Shown: positions 14,812-20,718 of the stretch, piece by piece
How the letters are laid out: every line of letters begins with the position of its first letter
How positions within the stretch are numbered: position 1 is the first letter of the stretch
Assembly (NCBI GenBank): GCA_964406375.1
Contig: CAYORM010000049.1
Coordinates: 1 to 20,718, forward strand
Source of the DNA: CAYORM01 sp964406375
GTDB lineage: Bacteria > Pseudomonadota > Alphaproteobacteria > DSM-16000 > Inquilinaceae
Direction: 5' to 3'
Length of the DNA: 20,718 nucleotides
Made by a program: the position numbers and the translations under genes
Notes under the pieces: generated by a model
Database searches by the model: none
Seen by the model: only the letters and a program-made list of their open reading frames with translations
What the model was told of the DNA's origin: nothing

Positions 14812-17094
14812 ATGACTGCGTTGCTTTATGTCGGCTGGGGGCTCCTCTTCGTCCTTGCCTTCGCGCTCGCCACCGTGCGTGTCAGCGTCGAGACCCAGCT
14901 CGTCACCAGCCTGGCGATCGTCGCGGCGATGGCGGTGCTGAAGCTGTTCCGTGCCGGCGGGACGATGCGCGTCTTCTTCCTGATCCTCTCGGCCTTCCTG
15001 GTGCTGCGCTACATCTGTTGGCGCGCCACCATGACGCTGCCGCCGCTCGACACCCCCGTCTCCTTCGCGATCGGCCTGCTGCTCTTCGTGGCGGAACTCT
15101 ACACCGTCGCGATGTTCTTCATCAGCTCTTTCGTCGTGCTGGACCCGGTGCGCCGACCGCCGCCACCGCCGATCCGCCGTCCGGAGGACGTCCCGACCGT
15201 CGACGTCTTCGTGCCCTCCTACAATGAGGAGCCGGAGATGCTGGCCATCACGCTCGCCGCCGCGCAGCAGATGCGCTACCCGGCCGGCAAGTTGAAGGTC
15301 TACCTGCTCGACGATGGCGGGACCGACCAGCGGATCAACCACGACGACCCGACCATCGCCGAGGGTGCGCGCACCCGCCGCCGCACACTGCAGGAGCTCT
15401 GCGCCAAGCTCGGCGTCGGCTATCTGACGCGCGCCCGCAACGAGCATGCCAAGGCCGGCAATCTCTCGGCGGCATTGCCGCGGACCGAGGGCGAACTGAT
15501 CGTCGTCTTCGACGCCGATCACGTGCCCTCCAGCGATTTCCTCGAACGGACGGTCGGCTATTTTCGCGCCGACCCGCGGCTCTTCCTGGTGCAGACGCCG
15601 CACTTCTTCATCAGCCCCGACCCGGTGGAACGGAATCTCGGCATCTATGACCGGGTGCCCGGCGAGAACGACATGTTCTACGGGCTCATCCAGCGCGGGC
15701 TCGACAAGTGGAACGGCTCGTTCTTCTGCGGGTCTGCGGCGATCCTGCGGCGCGCCGCGCTGGAGGAGGCGGGCGGTTTCTCGGGCGACAGCATTACCGA
15801 GGATGCCGAGACCGCGCTCGAGCTCCATGCCCGCGGCTGGCGCAGCCTTTATATCGACCGTCCGATGGTGGCGGGCCTGCAGCCCGAGACCTTCGTCGGC
15901 TTCATCGGCCAGCGTTCGCGCTGGGCGCAGGGGATGTTCCAGATCCTGCTGCTGAAGCGGCCTTTCCTGAAGCGCGGCCTGACCCTGCAGCAGCGGCTGT
16001 GCTATCTGTCGTCGAGCGCCTTCTGGCTCTTCCCGTTCGCGCGGCTGACCTTCTTCCTGGCGCCGCTCGCCTTCCTGTTCTTCGGACTCGAGATCTACCG
16101 CGCCACCTTCGAGGAGTTCGTGGCCTATACGCTGCTCTACGTGGCGGCGGTGTTCATCAACCAGAACTTCCTGTTCCGGAACGTGCGCTGGCCGCTCGTC
16201 TCCGAACTCTATGAATACGTCCAGTCGATGTACATCATCCGGGCGCTCGGTGCGGTGCTGCTGCGGCCGCGGGCGCCGGTGTTCAAGGTGACGTCGAAGG
16301 GCGAGACGCTCGATCGCGATTTCATCTCGCCGATCGCGGGGCCCTTGCTGGCGATGACCGCTCTGCTGATCGCCGGGCTCTGCGCCGCCGTTTGGCGCTG
16401 GCACGCCGATCCGCTGCTTCGCGACGTCATCCTGGTCGTCGCCGGCTGGAACCTCTTCAATCTGATCTTCGCGCTGGCCGGGCTCGGCGTGGTCTGCGAG
16501 CGCAAGCAGCGCCGTCGTGCCCCGCGCGTGCCGCTGCGCCGGCCGGCAACGATCGCCCTGGGCGATACGCTGGTCCGCGCCCGGGTCGAGGATGTGTCGA
16601 TGGGCGGCGCCGAGATCGTCGTCGATGCCGGCGCCGTGCCGGATTCGGTCGGGGTCGATGACGAGATCGTGTTGCGCGCCTCCGACGGGGCGGGGGGCAC
16701 GCTCGCCGATATTCGCGCGACGGTACGCAAGCGGGTGGTGCAGGGCGGCTCGGTCATCTTCGGCGTCGCCTATCTGCCGAACCAGACCGCCGAGGGAATT
16801 CGCGCCATCAGCCAGCTGATGTTCGGCGACAGCGCGCTCTGGCAGGCGACCCTCGACCGGCGGCGTCACGGACCCGGCGTGATCGGCGGGCTGCTGTGGT
16901 TCATCTGGCAGGCATTGAAAGCGGCCGCGATTTCGCTGCGCTTCCTTTTCGTCACCAGCCGTGCCGCAAGCCGGCCGGTCGCCCCGGCGGCCGCCAGCCA
17001 TGCCGCGCCGCCGCCGGCCTTCCCGATCATGGCTCCAACACGGCCGGCGAGCGTCACCGCGATCGCGGCACGTCCGGAAGGAAGCGTATCGTGA
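14812..17094 (+). CDS. bcsA: Cellulose synthase catalytic subunit with PilZ domain
   Basis: BcsA polymerises UDP-glucose into beta-1,4-glucan and translocates it across the inner membrane. The 760-residue protein has N-terminal TM helices (to about residue 110), a cytosolic GT2 domain (about 128-380), further TM helices, and a PilZ domain (about 563-680). Catalytic motifs are complete: DDG at 167-169, DADH at 234-237, FFCGS near 304-308, TED at 329-331 and QRSRW at 367-371. The PilZ c-di-GMP site has the Arg cluster ERKQRRRAPR (563-572) and DVSMGG (594-599), so activation by c-di-GMP is expected. GAAGGAAG precedes the ATG. The C-terminal 80 or so residues are Ala/Pro-rich and basic. The stop overlaps the bcsB GTG start, implying coupled translation. 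No diguanylate cyclase gene is in view. Confidence 0.97.
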   Translation: MTALLYVGWGLLFVLAFALATVRVSVETQLVTSLAIVAAMAVLKLFRAGGTMRVFFLILSAFLVLRYICWRATMTLPPLDTPVSFAIGLLLFVAELYTVAMFFISSFVVLDPVRRPPPPPIRRPEDVPTVDVFVPSYNEEPEMLAITLAAAQQMRYPAGKLKVYLLDDGGTDQRINHDDPTIAEGARTRRRTLQELCAKLGVGYLTRARNEHAKAGNLSAALPRTEGELIVVFDADHVPSSDFLERTVGYFRADPRLFLVQTPHFFISPDPVERNLGIYDRVPGENDMFYGLIQRGLDKWNGSFFCGSAAILRRAALEEAGGFSGDSITEDAETALELHARGWRSLYIDRPMVAGLQPETFVGFIGQRSRWAQGMFQILLLKRPFLKRGLTLQQRLCYLSSSAFWLFPFARLTFFLAPLAFLFFGLEIYRATFEEFVAYTLLYVAAVFINQNFLFRNVRWPLVSELYEYVQSMYIIRALGAVLLRPRAPVFKVTSKGETLDRDFISPIAGPLLAMTALLIAGLCAAVWRWHADPLLRDVILVVAGWNLFNLIFALAGLGVVCERKQRRRAPRVPLRRPATIALGDTLVRARVEDVSMGGAEIVVDAGAVPDSVGVDDEIVLRASDGAGGTLADIRATVRKRVVQGGSVIFGVAYLPNQTAEGIRAISQLMFGDSALWQATLDRRRHGPGVIGGLLWFIWQALKAAAISLRFLFVTSRAASRPVAPAAASHAAPPPAFPIMAPTRPASVTAIAARPEGSVS

Positions 17095-19862
17095 CCGGCA
17101 TCGGGACCAGACGATCGGCCGCAGCCGGCCGGATGGGTCGCCGGACGGGCGGCCGCAGGATCGCCGCGGCTATGCCGTTCGCCGTGGCGCTCATGCTCGC
17201 AGCGCCGGCCGTCGCGCAGGATTTCGAGCATTGGGATTCGATCCGCATCCCGCTGCCCGGAGCACCGACGGATCCCGCGGCCGGCGTCACCGTGCCTGCG
17301 GTTCCGCCCACGCAGACGCCGCCCGCCGTGCTCCGGCCGGCGGGCCCGCCCGAGGCTCAGCCGCCGGCGGTCCCTGAGACACTGCCTGCCGCCATACCTG
17401 CTGCCGCGCCTGTCGCCACGCCTGCCGACGCACCGGCCGTCCCCGCCGGCCCGTCAACCGCGGCGTCGGCGGAGCCGGAGGAGGACGAAGGGGAGACGGC
17501 CGAGGCGGAGGCGCCCGATCCGGAGCAGGCGGAGCCGGCCGTGCCGCCGCCACCCCCGCCGACGCTGCGCATCGCCCTCGACCCCGACCGCCATCAGGGC
17601 AATGGCCGGGATCTGCTGCTGCAAGGCGAGGAGCCCTCGGTGCGCCTTTCGGCGCCCTATCCGGTCGGCGCGCTGGTCCGCTCGGCACGGCTGGAACTCG
17701 TCTATCGCAACGGGGCCGACCTCCTGCCGGACGCCTCGCGCCTCAGCCTGTCCGGTGACGGCGTCCCCGACTCGACGATGACGCCCGCCGCCTTCGGCAC
17801 GCCGGCGACCTGGATCGTGCCGGTCGTCCCACCGCAGGATAGCCGCCTGAACGTCACGCTCCACGCCCGCCATGCCCATCGGCTGATGTGCGGGCCCGAA
17901 GCGTCCTACGAGCTGTGGACGGCGATCGATCTGGCGCAATCGGCGCTGGTCGTCGAGCTGCTGGCACCGATCGTGCCGGCGACGGTGACCGAGGCGCTGG
18001 CGGCATTCGATCTCGCGCTGGCATCGGGGCAGACCGCCACGATCGTGCCGGCCGCGCCGGCGGGTGATCCGGGTCAGCTCGGTGCGGTGATCGCGGCGGC
18101 ACAGGCGCTCGGTTTGCGGACCGGCGGTGCCGCCGTCGAGGTCGCCGCAGCCGGGGTTCTGCCGCAGGCCGTCCTCGCTTCGGCCACGGACATGATCGAG
18201 CCGCTGCCACCGCCGATCGTCATCGTCGGCTCGCTCGAGGATGTCTCGGCGCTGCTGCCCGATTACCGGCCGGGCTCGACCCTCGTCCCCACGCTCGAAC
18301 TCGCGACTGCGGGACCGGGGCGGGTTCCGGTGCTGGTCGCAACCGGCCCCGACGATGCCGCTGCGGCTGCCGCTGCCGCCCGCCTCGCCGGAGAGGGCAT
18401 CGCCGACCAGCCGCCGCTCCTGACCGAGGGCGGCATGTACAGTCTCGCCGCGCTCGGGATGGCCGATCACGATGTCCGCGCCCATCGGGACCGCATCGAC
18501 ATCGACTTCCGGCTGCCGTCCGACCTCTACGCGGCCGATGGCAGCACCGTGCGCTTCAGGCTCGACGCTGCCTATGCCCCCGGCTTCGCCCCGGATGCCG
18601 GGCTGACGGTCACGGTCAACGGGATCGCGACCGGCGTGCTGCGCCTGCCCGAGCCGACCGGCGAGATGATCCGCGGGCGGGAGATCGACCTGCCGTTCCG
18701 GCTGTTCCAACCCGGCGACAACCGGGTCAGCCTCGAACTGGCGATCCCGGCGCTGGCGCCGGACCGGCCCTGTCCGCCGATGACCGATCTCGACCATCCG
18801 CTGTTCTCGCTGTTCGCCTCCTCCAGTTTCGACTTTCCGACCTTTGCTCATCTGCAGGAGCTGCCCGATCTGCGCCTCCTGGCGCAGGGTGCCGTCCCCT
18901 TCGCGGTCGAGGAGCCGGTCGAGCTGATCCTGCCGGCGCGCGATGAGGAGACCCTGTCGGCCGCGGCGACGCTCGTTGCCCGGCTGGCGGCGGCGGCGGG
19001 GCGGCCGCTGCCCTTCGTGCCGGTGACGGGAACGCGCGGTGGCGAGGATCGCGACGCGCTGATGATCGCCCCGGCCGATGCGCTTTCGGATGAGATGCTG
19101 GGCACCGCCGACATCCGACGGCGCGACATCCTGACGGCGCTGCCCGTCTTCGCCAGCCTGCCCTCCAGCGGCGCCGGGCCGTCGATCGAGGCGCTGGTGG
19201 AACAGATGGTGGCGGAGCGACGGGCGGCGGCGCCGGTCGTTCCCAGTGCCGGATGGCCGAAATGGCCGGACGCCGACCCCGACGCCCCGGCGGGCGAGGC
19301 GGACGCGTCGGCCGGGACGGCGGCGCGCCGCTTCTCATGGGAGGAACGGCTGACCGCCGTCGAAGAACGGGCCTGGTGGCAGGCTCCGATCGCCGCGCTG
19401 CGCGACGCCGTCGACGGGGTTGTGGGGCTGGCCCTCGGCCGCCGTGAAGGCACCTCCGGCGCGGCCTGGCTCGCGGGCATTCCCTCCGCCCCGCAGGGCC
19501 TGCTGCTGCAGTTCCGGTCCAGCGAAGGCGGCAAGGCCTCGACGACGCTGCTCACCGCCGCCGATCCCGCATCGCTGGCGGCGGCGGCGCGGCTGCTCGT
19601 TGCTCACGAGCAGTGGTCGCGGATCGCGGGCGATGCCTATGCCTTCGGCGGCGGACTCACGGCTCCGGCGGCTCACATGCCGGAGACGAGCTGGACCCGA
19701 TTCACCGGTCCGGTCGATCTGCGGGACATGGCCGTTCTTGCCGGGCATTGGCTTTCCCGGCACACTGGCCTCTGGCTCGTTCTGGTCTTCGGAACGGCGA
19801 TCGCTGCGGCGATCATTACCCGATTGCTGATCAGGAGGGTCGGCGTACGCGATGCTGGGTAG
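17091..19862 (+). CDS. bcsB: Cellulose synthase regulatory subunit BcsB (periplasmic, membrane-anchored)
   Basis: BcsB sits in the periplasm on BcsA, is needed for synthase activity and guides the nascent glucan. I start at GTG 17091, overlapping the bcsA stop (GTGA), with GGAAGGAAG just upstream. That gives 923 residues and a proper signal peptide (Arg-rich n-region, hydrophobic 25-40, cleavage after A42 in AVAQ). Residues about 57-157 form a Pro/Ala/Glu-rich linker before the conserved part. BcsB landmarks follow, such as FRLPSDLY, a carbohydrate-binding/flavodoxin-like alternation, and a C-terminal anchor TGLWLVLVFGTAIAAAIITR close to the end. The protein is longer than the roughly 725-780 residues of characterised BcsB proteins, partly because of the linker and partly from a low-complexity insert near residues 715-745. 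Its stop overlaps the start of bcsZ by 11 bases. Confidence 0.94.
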   Translation: MTGIGTRRSAAAGRMGRRTGGRRIAAAMPFAVALMLAAPAVAQDFEHWDSIRIPLPGAPTDPAAGVTVPAVPPTQTPPAVLRPAGPPEAQPPAVPETLPAAIPAAAPVATPADAPAVPAGPSTAASAEPEEDEGETAEAEAPDPEQAEPAVPPPPPPTLRIALDPDRHQGNGRDLLLQGEEPSVRLSAPYPVGALVRSARLELVYRNGADLLPDASRLSLSGDGVPDSTMTPAAFGTPATWIVPVVPPQDSRLNVTLHARHAHRLMCGPEASYELWTAIDLAQSALVVELLAPIVPATVTEALAAFDLALASGQTATIVPAAPAGDPGQLGAVIAAAQALGLRTGGAAVEVAAAGVLPQAVLASATDMIEPLPPPIVIVGSLEDVSALLPDYRPGSTLVPTLELATAGPGRVPVLVATGPDDAAAAAAAARLAGEGIADQPPLLTEGGMYSLAALGMADHDVRAHRDRIDIDFRLPSDLYAADGSTVRFRLDAAYAPGFAPDAGLTVTVNGIATGVLRLPEPTGEMIRGREIDLPFRLFQPGDNRVSLELAIPALAPDRPCPPMTDLDHPLFSLFASSSFDFPTFAHLQELPDLRLLAQGAVPFAVEEPVELILPARDEETLSAAATLVARLAAAAGRPLPFVPVTGTRGGEDRDALMIAPADALSDEMLGTADIRRRDILTALPVFASLPSSGAGPSIEALVEQMVAERRAAAPVVPSAGWPKWPDADPDAPAGEADASAGTAARRFSWEERLTAVEERAWWQAPIAALRDAVDGVVGLALGRREGTSGAAWLAGIPSAPQGLLLQFRSSEGGKASTTLLTAADPASLAAAARLLVAHEQWSRIAGDAYAFGGGLTAPAAHMPETSWTRFTGPVDLRDMAVLAGHWLSRHTGLWLVLVFGTAIAAAIITRLLIRRVGVRDAG

Positions 19863-20718
19863 GCGCGGCTTCCTGACCGCCAGCATGAGCATGATGCTCG
19901 CGATCGGGGCGCGGCCAGCCGCCGCGGCATCGGAGGCATTGGAATGGGCGCTGTGGCGGGGGCTGCATGTCGGCTCCGGCGGCCGCGTCATCGACGATGC
20001 CAATGGCGGGATCACCCATTCCGAAGGGCAGGGCTACGGCATGCTGCTCGCGGTCTCATTCGACGATCCCGCCACCTTCGCCTGGATCTGGTCCTGGACC
20101 CGCAGCAACCTGATGATCCGCGGCGACGGGCTGTTCGCCTGGCGCTGGGAGCCCGGGGCAGTTCCGCCGGTGACCGATGTCAACAATGCCACCGATGGCG
20201 ACCTGCTGATCGCCTGGGCGCTGGCGCGGGCGGCCTCCCGCTGGAGCAATGGCGATTATGCCCAGTCCGCCCGGAGGCTCGCCGACGCCATCCTCGACCA
20301 TGTGACGGTCGAAAGGGGCGAGAGGCTCCTGATGCTGCCCGGGGCGGACGGCTTCGTGGCGTCCAATGGCACGGTCGTGGTCAATCCGTCCTACTGGGTA
20401 TTCCCGGCGCTGAGCACGCTCGGCCGGCTCGGTGGCGACTCCCGCTGGGACCGCCTTTACCGGGACGGGCTGGCGCTGATCGAGGATGGCCGGCGCCCGG
20501 GGCGGACGGTAGCCGACTGGCTGGCGGTCGGCCAGGACGGCCGCGTCGGCCCCGCCGCGGGATTCGGCTTTCGTACCGGCTACAACGCCTATCGCGTGCC
20601 GCTCTACCTGCTCTGGGCCGGCGAGACGGCGGCCCCGGTGCTCGACGCCTTCTCGCGTGTGTGGGCGCAGGCAGGCCAACGGACCCTGCCGATGGAGATC
20701 TCGGCCGAGGACGGGCTC
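19852..20718 (+). CDS. bcsZ: Periplasmic endo-1,4-beta-glucanase, GH8 family (partial, runs off window)
   Basis: BcsZ trims or edits nascent cellulose in the periplasm and is normally part of bcs operons. The frame stays open for 289 codons to the window end, so the C-terminus is missing. The N-terminus GRRGFLTASMSMMLAIG resembles a twin-arginine signal (RRxFL) with probable cleavage after PAAAA near residue 26. GH8 motifs are clear: HSEGQGYGMLLAV with the predicted acid E58, NNATDGDLLIAWAL with D115, NPSYWVFPA, and GYNAYRVPLYLLWAG. The ATG overlaps the bcsB end by 11 bases; AGGAGG (19833-19838) lies rather far upstream at about 13 bases. By position and motifs this is the third gene of the coupled bcsA-bcsB-bcsZ set. 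bcsC or other accessory genes may follow outside the window. Confidence 0.93.
   Translation, partial: MLGRRGFLTASMSMMLAIGARPAAAASEALEWALWRGLHVGSGGRVIDDANGGITHSEGQGYGMLLAVSFDDPATFAWIWSWTRSNLMIRGDGLFAWRWEPGAVPPVTDVNNATDGDLLIAWALARAASRWSNGDYAQSARRLADAILDHVTVERGERLLMLPGADGFVASNGTVVVNPSYWVFPALSTLGRLGGDSRWDRLYRDGLALIEDGRRPGRTVADWLAVGQDGRVGPAAGFGFRTGYNAYRVPLYLLWAGETAAPVLDAFSRVWAQAGQRTLPMEISAEDGL

Noticed and set aside
14512..17001. 829-codon leftward open frame opposite bcsA
   Set aside because: Arg/Glu/His/Asp-rich translation typical of the antisense of a high-GC gene. BcsA on the other strand has complete catalytic motifs.
16896..17090. Upstream ATG extension of bcsB
   Set aside because: It would overlap bcsA by about 200 bases and bury the signal peptide 65 residues inside; GTG 17091 has a strong ribosome site.

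Overview
The window is about 70% GC, nearly all coding, and reads as the chromosome of a free-living, high-GC alphaproteobacterium. The main reasons are the cytochrome c / kdsB / pheA block, which I recall as a recurrent arrangement in that class, the alphaproteobacterial-type KdsB and prephenate dehydratase sequences, and a BcsA-BcsB-BcsZ cellulose operon with a PilZ domain in BcsA. I do not try to name the genus. One run of exactly 100 Ns (8626-8725) is a scaffold gap, so linkage across it is inferred. It lies inside a gene encoding a 5-residue repeat, and the repeat resumes on the same strand and frame beyond it, which supports the join.

Layout. 100-789 (-): membrane-anchored c-type cytochrome. 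1035-2683 (+): kdsB and pheA, overlapping by ATGA (LPS Kdo activation and phenylalanine synthesis). 2708-3355 (-): TetR regulator, divergent from an RND efflux pair, adaptor 3519-4640 and MexI-like pump 4662-7928, with promoter/operator-like sequence between them and no outer-membrane channel gene in view. 7958-10595 (-): fhs (formate-THF ligase), the period-5 repeat protein and a PaaI-type thioesterase, all on one strand. 10825-11889 (+): GlxA-type AraC regulator divergent from fhs. 11924-13673 (-): PuuB-like gamma-glutamylputrescine oxidoreductase followed by a small lipoprotein. 13674-14811: a gene-poor stretch of about 1.1 kb with a low-GC patch, an FNR-like box, tRNA-Thr(GGT) and several inverted repeats. 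14812-20718 (+): bcsA, bcsB and bcsZ (cut by the window end), each start overlapping the previous stop.

How the genes fit together. The cellulose genes form a translationally coupled cassette: a c-di-GMP-responsive synthase, its periplasmic partner and a periplasmic GH8 glucanase. The TetR gene most likely controls the efflux pair. The GlxA regulator sits between a one-carbon gene (fhs) and an amine oxidoreductase (puuB-like), so control of amine or methylated-amine catabolism is a reasonable but unproven guess. I found no CRISPR array, transposase, prophage gene or clear defence system. Most of the window is ordinary core metabolism. The less explained parts are the period-5 repeat protein at the gap, the gene-poor region, and repeated TGTCGCGA-type sites in two intergenic regions.
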